From assembly GCA_001599975.1 (NCBI GenBank), contig BCIO01000002.1, positions 1,871,883-1,935,882 of the forward strand: a stretch of DNA of 64,000 nucleotides, given 5' to 3'. The notes under the pieces were generated by a model. The model saw only the letters and a program-made list of their open reading frames with translations, made no database searches and was not told the origin of the DNA. The translations under genes and the position numbers were made by a program. Position 1 is the stretch's first letter. Each line of letters begins with the position of its first letter. Source of the DNA: Cystobasidiopsis lactophilus (taxonomy: Eukaryota; Basidiomycota; Agaricostilbomycetes; Agaricostilbales; Chionosphaeraceae). Below are positions 10,464-21,469 of this stretch, in pieces.

Positions 10464-11866
10464 GATTGGAGAGATGGGAGTTTGGTCTTTGGATCTGGGA
10501 GCAGATGATGGTGAAAGGAGAACAAGAGAATTAGCGCCAGGGAGGTAGAGAGCGGGTAGATGTTGGGTGCAAAGCCAGAGGGCCCATAAAAGGTTTGAAC
10601 ATCTGCTCTGGCGCGTTCGCGATCGCCTGCTCTCCTGGCAAAGAAAGCTTGTGCCCGCTCCGTTGGTGCGTGAGCGCCTGTGTGCGTTGCCCAACCGGCG
10701 TCCGCAAGGTTCATGGCGGCGTGGGCTGCTGCCCGATGGCGCGGTTTGGTTGTAAGCTCCCCCGGAAACTTTTCTGCCAAGTATGTAGTAGTAGAAGTAG
10801 TAGTGGTTGACAAGCAGCAGCCAGCATGCCAGGTGGCAGTACCCAGCCTGCTTCAAATCGAAGACGAACCGGAGGTCTGACACCATAGTAGTAGTCACCC
10901 CGGCCACCAGGCGCCACTTCTGTCCCAAACCGGTGGCGACAAAGACAACGTCAATGACAGGCAGAGAGCAAGGCAGGTGTCAGGCAACAGGATGGACCTG
11001 CAAGTGGAGGCATGAGTTCGGAGCAAAATACGACGCTCGAATTCGATGTTGGACCTGGGCCGTTCGCCAACTGGCGGTCTTGCTGACTGCCGCCGCAATG
11101 CACGACCGTCTTCTGGCCAGTCCAGCCCACGCAAGAGATCGCTTGCAAGAGGGCCAGTTCGTGCCGGCGTCGAATGTTGGCTTGCGCTTTTTCGAGCAAG
11201 CCGTCCGTGCTTGGATGCCCTCGCCGGCCTCGCTCTTCTGCAATTGCAATCGTATGTCCTATCTGTTTGACTGCTGCTTGTTGCTTGCCCCTTTGCTGGG
11301 ATTTTGGACAACGTCGCTTGGCGTCTGTTCCCTCTTCGACGCTTCGGCGCTGCCGCCGCGATTCGTTCCTCTTCTTGCAACCATTGACGCAGCTTCACGA
11401 GCTGCTGTATCCACAGCGATCTTCCAATCCGTGGACTACAAACGGAGCAATGGGAGAGCGTCGGCACCAGAGCCCTTTCTTTGTTGTTTGCATGTTGCCT
11501 GCCTTCCTCGTCGTGCGACTGGACGGTGGCCTTTCTGTTGCAATCAAGCGGCCTTGTTCCTAAATGATTTTCTTGTTCCCACAACTGCTTGCCTCTAGCC
11601 AACTGCCAAAAAATAGATGAGACGACCGCGGACACCCTGGTTGCCATGGTGCTTGAAACACTTTAAAAACCATTTTCTGCCTCTTGTTCCCTTCCCACGA
11701 CCTTTTTCATAGGATTGATTCCTGTGAGTGCTCCTATCCAAAAGGCAGAGGGCAACAGCTGACACGCAGGAGCGAGCACAGTTCATTACACTCGCTGGTT
11801 CGAGTCGCATTTTCAAAGCCTTCCTTTCATCCACCCTCAAACACCTTCACTACCTCCAAATTCAAC
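10464..11866. other. 1.4-kb intergenic region between two secreted-protein genes
   Basis: It separates the starts of two divergent secreted-protein genes, far longer than other head-to-head gaps here. It has a GTAGTA-type triplet run near 10785-10806. Two long open frames overlap on opposite strands (plus 10807-11598, minus 10895-11647), but neither shows a recognisable protein. An A/T-rich element near 11660-11672 could be a promoter box for the plus-strand gene. Confidence 0.45.
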
Positions 11867-12781
11867 ATGAAGTTCTCCTCCTCCGTTGCCATCATTTCCA
11901 CCACCGTCCTGGTCGGCTTGCAAGGCGTGCAGTGGGTGGACTCCCTCTGCTTGTCGGGTTTGGCAAGCACTGAAACGCATGGCAACACAGGGCTGGCTTT
12001 GACACATCTGTTCCCGTCATGGCCAGGAACGGAGTGGTCGAGCCTTTCGACCCCGTCAAGCTCGCCAAGCGCGCCCCCGTCCAGCCTGACGAAAGGGCCG
12101 TGTTGGACGCCTTGAACCCACTGCAGCGCCGCCAGCTTCCCGACGAGGTCCCTGTCAAGATGGTCAACGGCAACCTGGTGCCGTTCAAGCGCGCCATGCC
12201 CACCGGCAGCCCCAAGATGCAAAAGGTGCGCCGACAAAACGCAGACGAGGCTGCAGCCTTGGCCTTCGAATCTTCCGTCGACGCGGCTGCTCGCGACCAA
12301 ATCTCGAAAGGTGTGTGCTGCTTCATCGTAGTGCGGCAATGCTGGAAATTGAATGTGCATGCATTTTTGGAACAGCTGCTGCCGCGGAGGCTGCTGCCAC
12401 TGCTGGGGGTGCCGGAGCTGCGGGAGCTGCAGGTGCAGCCACCACGACTGCAGCAGCTGGTGCCGGAGCAGCCACAACGGGTAGGTCCCTCTTCCTCTTA
12501 CCACTCGCTCCGTTGCTCATTGTTTACATGTTGCCCTTAGCCGCGGCTGCTGGGGGACAGCAAGGTCAGGGTCAAGGTCAGCAAGGCCAAGGTCAAGGTC
12601 AAGGTCAGCAAGGACAGGGTCAAGGTCAAGGTGGCAAAGGAAACGGCGGAGGCCAGAAAGCAAAGTGAGCTCTGTCTTGCTGAGTCTTCCTAAGGGCCTC
12701 TTCACTGACCAAATTCATCTCTGATAGTGCCGGTGGGGCTGCTGCTGCCACCACCACTGCCGCCGCACAGGCTGGCTCTGC
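11867..12781 (+). CDS. secreted protein with dibasic cleavage sites and Ala/Gly-Gln-rich region
   Basis: Exon 1 (11867-11931) spliced to 11991 gives a signal peptide, MKFSSSVAIISTTVLVGLQG, then VQAGFDTSVPVMARNG. The next part has spaced KR or RR sites (LAKR, LQRR, FKR, VRR) cutting the chain into pieces of about 20, 20 and 14 residues, as in Kex2-processed proteins. Downstream exons encode an Ala/Thr/Gly-rich stretch, a Gln-Gly repeat and another Ala/Thr-rich stretch. The last certain exon ends at 12781 at a GTGAGT donor; the true C-terminus lies in a later exon I could not fix (one option stops at 12919). Function unknown; cell-wall or secreted peptide precursor is inferred. Confidence 0.65.
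12561..12634 (+). repeat. short tandem repeat encoding Gln-Gly units
   Basis: Repeats of CAAGGT/CAGGGT six-base units interrupted by CAGCAAGG steps, encoding QGQGQQGQ-type sequence within the secreted protein. Likely prone to length change by slippage. Confidence 0.8.
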
Positions 12782-13074
12782 GTGAGTTTTGTTTTTGTTT
12801 CCTCGCAGTCCCTTCCGTGCACCCAGGGCTGAAGTCGACCTCCTTCGCCAGGGCCCCGACCAATGTTGCCGCTGTGACCGTTACTCAGTGCGCAGCGTAG
12901 AGCGCAAAGGGTTTTATAGCCGCTGTGCTTGGTCACGCTGGATCGTGCATTGAGACAACAAGCAGCCTGAGACTTCACTTTACGCGCTGTTCACCCAACA
13001 ATGAGCTTTGAGAGACTTGTGACATTACACTCCAGCACCACCGAGAGACTCCGCTCGGGCGACGGTCTAGTGGG

Positions 13075-14956
13075 TCACGCCGAGCCCAAAAGCCAAACGC
13101 CCACTCCTTGCCTGGCCCATCTCGCACCGAAGAATTCTCCCAATTGATCTGGGTCTAGATGTACACCCAAAATAGCGACGAGGTCTCTCGCTGCTTTGTG
13201 AGGAACCAGATAAGCAGGTGCGACTAGCAGAGTTCGCAGGTGGCGGGATGAGGACAAAGTTTCGTAGAGCGTGAGGAGGGGGGCACCGGCCAGGTCAACG
13301 ACATCGACGGTGCTCGCATGCGGCGAGGTGGAGAGTAGGAGGTGTCGAGGTGGCATGTAGGCTGTGAAGCACAATGAGAGCCGCCGAGGTGCTGAGATTG
13401 GAATTGGCTCACTTTTCCAAAAGATGATGCGCTCTGGAGCCAGCTCATCGCCGTTCAAAAGACGATTTATGAAGACAAGAGCAGGCAAAAGGCCGCCTTG
13501 GTGGAGAAAGCCGAAGAAAAGAGTGCCTATAGCCGCGTGGATCAAGTGAGCGGCCTGTTGTTTGGCGTTCACATCTATTCAAAAGTATCGGGCACCACTG
13601 GCAATAAAATGAGACGTACCCATAGTGAGGAAGACATTCCAGCTTGTCCCATGTTCCCGCGAGGCGCGGAGGTAGCCGGGGCCAGCAACATCACAGGCAC
13701 GACCAATGGCAGGAGGAAGCGAGGCTCTTGATGTGGTACAGCAGATAGCACTGCAAGCGAGTACAAGATGGTCTTGGAGCAGACTAGACGTGCACAGTGT
13801 TTGTCAGCGATGCATTGCGCGTCAAGAAAACTACGAGCCAGCTTACTGTTGGCCAGGAGCAGACTGTCGCGTTCGCCCGAGCGGGACCATAGACCAAGAA
13901 GTCTGCCAGAAGTTTTGACCGACGTCCAAAGAGCCACCGCCCCTTGTACGCCGAAGAGCATTGGGAAGTTGACCAGCAAGTGCGTGATTCGAGGGTGAAG
14001 CCCGTGCTCAGCCAGCTTGTCGACGTCGGAGTTGTAGACAAACGAGTTCCATGGGGTGATGAGGATCTGAAACCCGTTGTTCGGTCGTAGCCACCAGAAA
14101 TAGCAGCTATCGACAGCTATACCAGCTGCAGCCACGAAAGCTGCCCCCAGACCGAGTAGCAGCAAAGATTGCAGGAGGCTAGTTCTTATGGGATCAGATG
14201 CCTTTGCGCTTCCACGGATCGGGAAGCACTGACCCTGGCCGGCTAGAGTAGCGGTAGTTTCGCGTCCGAAATAGTTCGTACAGGAGGACTTGCAAAGGTC
14301 CTGCGGCGAATGCAGGGAACGTCACTCGCGTGAAAGTACCAAAGACCGTGATGCCACCGATCGAAACGAGCAAGAGCTTGGGCGCCACTGACACGGAGAA
14401 CAGGCGAGGATTGGCGGTGGGATTGAAGATGGTCACAACGACGAGGTAAATCAAGAGAGCGAGTAGAAAAGTTTCAAGAGTAGAGGAGAGAGGACGCAGG
14501 AGAAAGGTGAAGCCGACTAGTGCTGTTCGAAAGAGCAAGGAGGGCGAGGAAAGACCCATCGTCGTTAAAGTGTTGTCAATGAGCAGGCCTGTCAAGCAAT
14601 CTGAGTTGTGCGCCTTCTCACTTCGAAGGGTGAAACCCGCCAGTTCCTTCACAAAGCAGAAGAGCAGAAAGTCTGGGCAGCAGCAGCAGAGTTCTGGCAG
14701 AGGGCGAGGGGGAGAGCATTCGCCTCAGGGCGAAGGGCAGGCCCGAGATGAGTCCAACGGGCAGGATGCTCCGAATGCCGTTTGTTTCCCATTCCCAAGG
14801 CACAAAGAGGTGTCCATTGAACGTGAAGAAATGTCGCGCCGCTACTTCGCCAGACTGAAGGTGCTCATCCGGGTGGATGTAGGCCAGGGATCCCAGCATG
14901 ACGCCGACTCTTGCAATGAAGAGTATCGCAGTGACCAGGCCATTGCTACGCTTCAT
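13075..14956 (-). CDS. SMP3: GPI mannosyltransferase 4 (Smp3/PIG-Z, GT22)
   Basis: ER multi-pass enzyme that adds the fourth mannose to GPI precursors. The start at 14956 gives MKRSNGLVTAILF and then the catalytic lumenal motif IHPDEHLQSGEV, the GT22 signature. Later exons carry LSSTLETFLLAL, TRVTFPAFAAG, and AVPHQEPRFLLPLVVPV, the HQEPRFL block of the family. Many hydrophobic segments follow. Several introns interrupt the gene; the last coding exon is 13075-13572. The start lies 105 bp from the divergent COX4 start, so the two share a promoter region. Confidence 0.88.
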
Positions 14957-15061
14957 ACAGCGCCAGACGCTTGGTCGGTGCTGAGCAACACCACAAGCCG
15001 ACCTCAAAACTTGGGAGAAGCCGGAGGGGGAGCTGGCTGCCTCGAAACCTCCCAAGCAGCC

Positions 15062-15863
15062 ATGTTTCGCGCAGCCTTGAGACCTTTGGCGCCCACGCTC
15101 AGGGCCAACACCCGGTCCTTCGCCATCTCCGCCAAGCTGCGGTCGAGCGCCCCTCCCATCCTCCAGGTGCGTTTGCAATTTCTGTTGCTGCCCTCGACTT
15201 TGTTTGCCGGGTTCTCATCCTCTTTTCCCGATGGCGCAGGGCTCTGGCGCACCTGCCGGCACTGTGTGAGCTCCGGCAAAGCGGAACACAAGGCGGAGGG
15301 AGATGCTGAGGCGCCAGGATTGAACAGGCCCACCGACTTGGACCAGTCCACCGGTATCGAGCGCTTCGAGCTCTTGTCCCGCCTGGAGGGCAACGACCCC
15401 TTCTTCATGGAACCTATTGTGCTTGAGCGCATGGGCACGCCCAAGGATCCCATCATCCTCCAGACCCTGGTGCGTCCTCAAGCTTTTGTCCGATTTGGGC
15501 GGCTTTCCCTGACCCTTGAGCGCGCAGGACGAATACCGCATCGTCGGCTGCTCCGGCTTCCCCGTTGACTCGTGCGTTGACTTCTGATCTGTACGTCGAG
15601 CTAGACTAAGACCCGGCGCACAGGCACGACACTCTGTACTTCAAGGTTCACAACGGTAAGCTCACTTGTCCCCATCCTTCTCTTCGAAATCCCTGCTTAA
15701 GCAGGACGATCGACCAGGAGCACCACAGAGGTGCCTCGAGTGCGGCTGCGGTTCGTTTTCTCGCTTTCTTGGGACTATGATTGGGACTGAGCCAGGGTAT
15801 CCAGCTTTCAAGACCGAGTACCTCGGAGAGCCAGGAGGCGAGCACGGCCACGCTCACCACTAG
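15062..15863 (+). CDS. COX4: cytochrome c oxidase subunit 4 (zinc-binding, mammalian COX5B homologue)
   Basis: Nuclear-encoded subunit of mitochondrial complex IV. The N-terminus MFRAALRPLAPTLRANTRSF is a typical arginine-rich presequence. The mature part has ERFELLSRLEGNDPF, YRIVGCSGFPVDSHD and a C-terminal RCLECGCAFKTEYLG, supplying the zinc cysteines of the family (GC..., CxxC). It ends GEHGHAHH. At least six exons are used; the junction at about 15718 (acceptor CGACCAG) gives HNGAPQRCLECG in frame. Confidence 0.93.
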
Positions 15864-16108
15864 ACGCCTTGTCCTTTCAAAATAGCCACCAGCAGTCAGG
15901 CAGACGGAAGCGGGCTTCGGGATCAACATTTGTAGATCGAAACCCGGTGGAGGCTCGAATATGTCTGGGTTCCTTTCTTGCATATAGACGCCCAAAGCGT
16001 TCAGTAACCAAACCCTCGAGCCTGCCATGAGGCCGGGACGGCAAACGACGATCAAACACAACCTCTTTCTACATACACGGCGATTATTTTACACACAAAT
16101 CAGAAGAT

Positions 16109-18556
16109 CTAGACGGCGGAAGGGGAGGCCCAGCCAGCGAGCTCCCGGCGAATGGCCTCAAGCCGCGTGGCATCGACCGGGTGGCTCGCCATGAAGCTGT
16201 GTTCGGTGGTGTTGCCGTGGAAGTGGGGCTGAGCGGATGGCAGCTGCTTGCGGTGAGCGTCGAGGTCCGGCCCCTCGATGGCAGGCTGGCCAGGTGCTGC
16301 GACCTCCATTCGGCGCTCCCAAAAGTGCAAGGCTTCGCGGGGACTGAAGAAATGGAATCTCAGTTTGAGGCATTGCTGTGCATAAGAGAAAAGTGAACTC
16401 ACTCGATGCCTGCGCTCGCTAGCAGCCGAAGCGAAACCAGGTCGGCTTCAAGCTCCATTTCTGATTGGCACAGCACGTCAGTAAGGGCCGAACGGACAGG
16501 GGTGCGCATCTCAACTCACTTCGGGACTCGCAGCTGGAGCCAACGTCGAGGCCGCATGCCGGGCGCTCGCCCACGGGCTGAGAAAGGATTGAAGAGGACA
16601 TGAAGACCGCGTCGTTGACGAAGGGTCCAAGCAAAGCGGTGACGGGGTAAAAAATGGTGCGGAGGACTGCAGCCGAAGAGAACGAAGAGTTAAATGTTTG
16701 GTTTCCAACCACAACAAGAGGATTCACGCACCATCAACGCCCATGCGTTGAAGCTGTGGCCACAGCAGCACGTTGTTGGCGTAGCTCTCGAGGGTGTGGC
16801 CGAGGAGGAGGTGAGAGAGCTCATGACTGAGCAGGACTGCCAACTGCTTGGTCTCGTCCTCAGACACGTGTAAAGGCTGCGGCTGAGGTTTGGCGGCGCC
16901 TAGGAAGGAAGCGAAAAAGGTCTTTTCGCCGGACACGTCGGACGAGGCGGCCTTTTGCGCGTCCAAGATTTGGTCGAGGAAGCCGGTAAAGACGCACACG
17001 ACGCCTTTCTTGATGTCAAATGGCATTTGAGTGTCGGGTTTCCAGCCAAAAGAGAAGGCATTGCGCTCAGGCCGATCGATAAGAAGGACCGTGTAAGGGT
17101 GTCTGTCGGAGCCGAAGTCGACTGGCCTTCGGGCTTGAGGGACGGCGAGATCGTCTGAAACCTGTGCGGGCGCATTGACGTGCTCGAGGCCGCTCTCTGT
17201 GGGTTTGTGGATCAGTCGACGTTCTAGAAGCTGCTCCCGAAATGCTGGCACTCACCCAAGATGGACAACGTCTCTCGGACCCAAGTCTCGCGCGGATCAT
17301 TGAGCAGAACGCGCCCGCCAAACAGGGTACCCGATTCTCGGTCCTCTTCGCCCAAGACCTTTCGCAGGATGTGATAATAATGAAGTTGGTCCGGCAGGGC
17401 AGCGCGGCCGACAGAAGTGCCGTCCGTGAACGAGTTGATGATTGCTTGCTCTTCGTCAGAGTTCAGCAGCATGATCTACGGAGCATGCCTAGCGATGAGC
17501 GACGTGGCAATGGAATCACAAAAACTCGGCCGAGCTCACCCGAGGGCGACCAGTTAGTGGGACCGACTGCACATGATATGCCAGCACGGAGACCAGGAGG
17601 ACGATGGGCAAGCCGATCAGGCTGAAGAGCAGTCCCTTTGAGTTGAAGAGGTGTTGCGGCGTGCCCCATCGGAGGTGGACTAGGCGAGACCGAAGCGAGA
17701 GCGGGAAGAGGGACAACATCACCCGCGCGACAACGTTCACCGCCGACATCAAGCTCGAAGCCTTCAGGCCCAAGAGCAACGGCACGCCTTTGCAGCTCCT
17801 TGTGCATGAGAAGGCCCGAGACTGCGGGGGCGGCTGCAATGTGAGACGGCTGCTGCGGATGAGCGAGGAAACAAGCGAATGGCCAGGAGAGCCATTGGGG
17901 CGCAATGGTGGCAGGCGCGCCCAGACGGTGTTGGCTGTATAATGTGTTGGAGCGCGTGGCTGAGGAACAGCGGGCAAGGTGGTTGAGAGGACGGGCACGC
18001 GAGGAACCAGCTCCTTGCACCTCTTGGATGACGCTCGCAGTCTGCAGCCAGATTGCTTTCCATCCGACCGCCGCTTGATGGTGAAGACCTTGATCTTGTG
18101 CAGCTGATGGTGGCGGTGGATGGGGTGGTAGAGTAGGGCGGCTCGCCTGCCAACTCATCAGCAACCCTGATTGGTCGCCAACAATAGGCTGCCTCTCACC
18201 TGTAACGGGCGTGCTGGTGGAAGCAACCGGGCTTGAACCGCTCTTGCTGGCTTCTGTGATCCAAGGTATATGAGGCCAACTGGCAGCTGTATACGGCGAG
18301 CTGCGCACCTGCAAAATCTGTTGTGACCGGCGAACTGATCCGCCCGCTCCGGCATCTGCTTCTTGAAGAAGGCGCCATTGGTCCAAAAGCCGTGCTTCGG
18401 AGGTGAGCGAAACAGTGGTTGATAGTCACGGCCAGGCCGGGCTTGGTGGAAGGTCCTTCGAAGCCTCAAATGGAATTGCCGTTGAAGATTGGGCCCTTTG
18501 AAGAGCGACCCAAAGAGGCCGAGGCTGCTCAGCATCCAGGGATTTCTCCAGGCCAT
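16109..18556 (-). CDS. M48-family zinc metalloprotease, OMA1-like, mitochondrial
   Basis: The protein has an N-terminal basic leader (MAWRNPWMLSSLGLFGSLF, then RQFHLRLRRTFHQARPG) that fits a mitochondrial presequence, a single membrane segment (LLFSLIGLPIVLLVSVLAYH), and an M48 peptidase domain. The active site is HELSHLLLGH (HExxH), and the third zinc ligand is in MELEADLVSLRLL. The C-terminus SHPVDATRLEAIRREL is typical of OMA1 and relatives, which cleave inner-membrane proteins under stress. An alternative Met lies at 18625. About seven exons; ends 245 bp from COX4 and starts 211 bp from the divergent uridine kinase. Confidence 0.82.
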
Positions 18557-18767
18557 CCTCTTCACATAGTTCTCGGCAGGAGGTTCAAGGGTTGGCTGTG
18601 CCGGGAAGAGCAGGACGAAGCGCAAAGAGGCTCTCGGCCATCATCCATCGTCGACTGCTGGGTTCCGTCTCCAACAGCGCCTTTTGGACCTTTCTTCATC
18701 TTGTTTTCGTGTGTCTGGGGCTTGGTTCATATAGGGGCGACATCGCTCTCGACGAGAGAAGCACCGG

Positions 18768-20753
18768 ATGGACCTCACTACGCTTAAGAATCAACTCTTG
18801 ACGGACGCCGGCCGCGCGCCTTGGTACTCGGAAGATGGCAACACAGTGCAGGCGTTTGTTGTGGGCATTGCCGGCGGATCAGGTTCTGGGAAGACGCACG
18901 TCGCACGCGAGATTGTGAAGGCTCTGGGTGTGCCTTGGGTTTTGGTGGTGTCCCAGGACTCGTTCTACAAAAGTCTGTCTCCAGAGCAGTCCGAAAGAGC
19001 GTAAGTTTCATGGATTTATGTGTGCGCCTTGGCAACTTGGTCAAACTGCTTGCATTCGCCACTGCAGTTTCAAAAACTTGTACGACTTTGACTCTCCGGA
19101 CGCCTTCGAGTACGGTGTCATGGAGGAGTGTATAAAGGACCTGCGAGCTTCAAGAAGCACCGAGGTTCCTGTAAGCAATCCGGCATCCGTCCGCCAGGGA
19201 ACTTACGTCTGGAGATTTCACAATCCACAGGTCTACAGCTTTGTGAAGCATCAACGATTAGAAGAGGTCCAATATCTGTATGGTGCGACCATCATCATCG
19301 TGGAGGGCCTGTTCGTGCTGCACGACCCGGCCATTAGGTGCACATCTCTGTCCAGACTGTACGAAATGCCAAGGCCTGACCTTGCCCTCCAATGCAGGGA
19401 GCTCTTGGATCTCAAAGTCTTTGTTCAATGCGACTCCGATTTGATGCTGGCACGGCGGATACAGCGTGATACAGTCGAGCGAGGGCGCGACCTTCAGGTT
19501 CGTGGAGAGAGGTCCAAGATGACCACCGCGGCGCTCACGCTGTCGTGTAGGGCATTCTCGAGCAATACCTCCGGTTTGTCAAGCCGTCGTTTGACAATTT
19601 CCTCAAGCCGACGTCAAAGTTTGCCGACATCGTAAGTTTTGCCTCGTCGTCGCCACCACGGGCAACTCACACCCTTTTCGCGGCTGCAGATTGTTCCGGG
19701 GTCCTCCAACCAAGTGGCTATTGACCTTATTTGCACGCACATCCGTCGGGAGCTTGGAAAGCGTCAACTTCAAATTCGGCCCCAGCTCGGGCGGCGTTTG
19801 CTCTCTGCGCTAGACCAGCACCAGCTTCCTCTGCCGTCAGAAGAAACGCTGCACCCCAATGTGACCGTTTTGAAGGAAACGAACCAGCTTCGTGGCATCC
19901 ACACGGTTCTTAGAGATCGAACGACCTCGCTGGACGATTTCATTGCCTTCAGCGAACGCCTCGCTCGGCTGCTGTACGTCTTCCTTTGCCTGGAAGCGAA
20001 CTGTCTGAGTCTCAAAACACGCTTTAGCATTGAAGTAACGTTGGAGCTGCTTCCTTGTGAGGACAAGCACATCACCACCCGCGCCGGCTACGACTATCAG
20101 GGCAAAGCGATCTTGACTGAAGGCCTTTGCGCATTGACCATCCTGCGGTCCGGCGAGGTGCTAGAGCGAGGTCTGCGTCGGGTGCTGCGAGACACACCTT
20201 TGGGCAGTGCGCTCATCCAAACGGCGGATTCGGGCGAAGCGCTCCTCTTTCAGCTGGCCCTCCCTCGCTCTCTGCGCAAAAGAGCTTCCGCGGCCAAAGC
20301 TACCGTTCTGATTCTCGATTCACAAATTGGGACGGGGGCGGCGGCATTCATGGCTATCCGAGTGCTCCTGGACCATGGAGTTCGCGAAGAGAACATCATT
20401 CTGGTCGTCTACCTGGCTTCTCGAGTCGGCGGTATCACTTCTTTGTTGAAGGCCTTCCCGTTCGTGCTGATCGTCCTGGTCCGCGAACCAACATGGGCTC
20501 AACATTGCATTTTCTCAGGAAACTACGCATTGTGGCGAGCGCGCTCGACCCGGGGCTGGAAGAGCGCTTTGTAGAGAGGACGCGGTCTTCATCGCCACAA
20601 CCCGGTCGAGACGACCCAGATGCCGCTGGGGCGAAGAACAAGAAAGGTGAGCTTGCCGGGTGCGCGCCATGACTATGCTAACCTTCGAGGCCCAAAGTTT
20701 TCGCCATTGTGCCCGGCATGGGCTCCTTCGGAGACCGTTTCTTCGGCAACTAG
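18768..20753 (+). CDS. URK1: uridine kinase with uracil phosphoribosyltransferase-like domain
   Basis: Pyrimidine salvage enzyme that phosphorylates uridine/cytidine. The N-terminal kinase domain has the P-loop GIAGGSGSGKTHVA, DSFYKSL, and DFDSPDAFEYGV; ARRIQRDTVERGRD is the lid region. The second half is UPRT-like: ETNQLRGIHTVLRDRTT, GEALLFQLALPRSLRK, VLILDSQIGTGAAA, and the end FAIVPGMGSFGDRFFGN. This two-domain layout is that of yeast Urk1 and animal UCKL1. Seven or more exons. The C-terminus has an inserted Ser/Pro/Asp-rich stretch before the final exon. Confidence 0.92.
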
Positions 20754-20876
20754 AACAAGCTCAGTCAGCCAAATTTTTGGAAGGGCGTCGGCTTGCCCGT
20801 ACCTTGTATTATCCACACGATCATTCACCCCATACCCCTTGCATTATGCTTCCAATCCAGCCTCCAACTCAAGCTC

Positions 20877-21362
20877 TCATGCAACCTCTTCTGTCCTGTC
20901 CTCCCTATCAATCGCCTGCAAGAACGACTCTTCCGCCCAGACAGCTCGCTTGTTGAAGCCGCCAAAGTTAGCCGACTGTCCGCCGGGCTTGGGCTTGGCC
21001 AGGTTGCACCTCAGCTGCTTCCCGTTGATCTCGTTCTGGTGCATGTTGTCGATGGCTTGCAGAGCGTCCTCTGGCAGCTGAAATTCGATAAAGCCAAATC
21101 CGCGATGGTGTTGGCCATCCTGGCCTGATCTCGGGTCATCAGCCAGCTGTCGGACCCTCCAAACTGAGACGCAACGCACGCTTGTTCGGATCAGAAGGCA
21201 GCTCGATGGAGACAATCTCCCCAAACGAGCCAAAAATCGAGTAGAGCTGGTCGTCCTTGACTTCGTCGCCAAACCCGCCTGGTTGGCAGTCCTCAGCCTC
21301 GGCGTCTTTGCCTGCGGCCCCGGGTAAGAGTACTCACCCACGTAGACGGTTCTGCCAGCCAT
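20877..21362 (-). CDS. stand-alone RRM protein resembling the RRM of cyclophilin E
   Basis: Three exons give MAGRTVYVG, then GFGDEVKDDQLYSIFGSFG and RGFGFIEFQLPEDALQAID: a complete RRM with RNP2 (VYVG) and RNP1 (RGFGFIEF). The stretch INGKQLRCNLAKPKPGG and the tail RAVWAEESFLQ match the RRM of cyclophilin E/Cyp33 and its VW-x(3)-WL end. No peptidyl-prolyl isomerase domain follows; the gene stops at 20877. About 135 residues. It starts 107 bp from the divergent KGD2 gene. An RNA or spliceosome role is inferred. Confidence 0.8.
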   Translation of the reverse strand: MAGRTVYVGEYSYPGPQAKTPRLRTANQAGLATKSRTTSSTRFLARLGRLSPSSCLLIRTSVRCVSVWRVRQLADDPRSGQDGQHHRGFGFIEFQLPEDALQAIDNMHQNEINGKQLRCNLAKPKPGGQSANFGGFNKRAVWAEESFLQAIDREDRTEEVA

Positions 21363-21469
21363 GAGTAGCGCTAAATGGGGTCGATGAGATGGATGACCGC
21401 AAACAAGGGACGTTTTTGCACTTCTTACGCCCAGACGTGCAAACCCGCCGACTGCTGATCTCTCTCAAG

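Noticed and set aside
10807-11647. Paired 263- and 250-codon open frames on opposite strands
   Set aside because: No family motif, odd composition and no good start context; treated as intergenic, though noted as worth checking.
14507-15568. Long plus-strand open frame of 353 codons
   Set aside because: It runs antisense through SMP3 and then out of frame through COX4 exons and introns; both of those genes show strong family motifs and this frame shows none.
15990-16110. Possible extra exon or small gene after COX4
   Set aside because: Only short frames without motifs; the interval fits the two convergent 3' ends.
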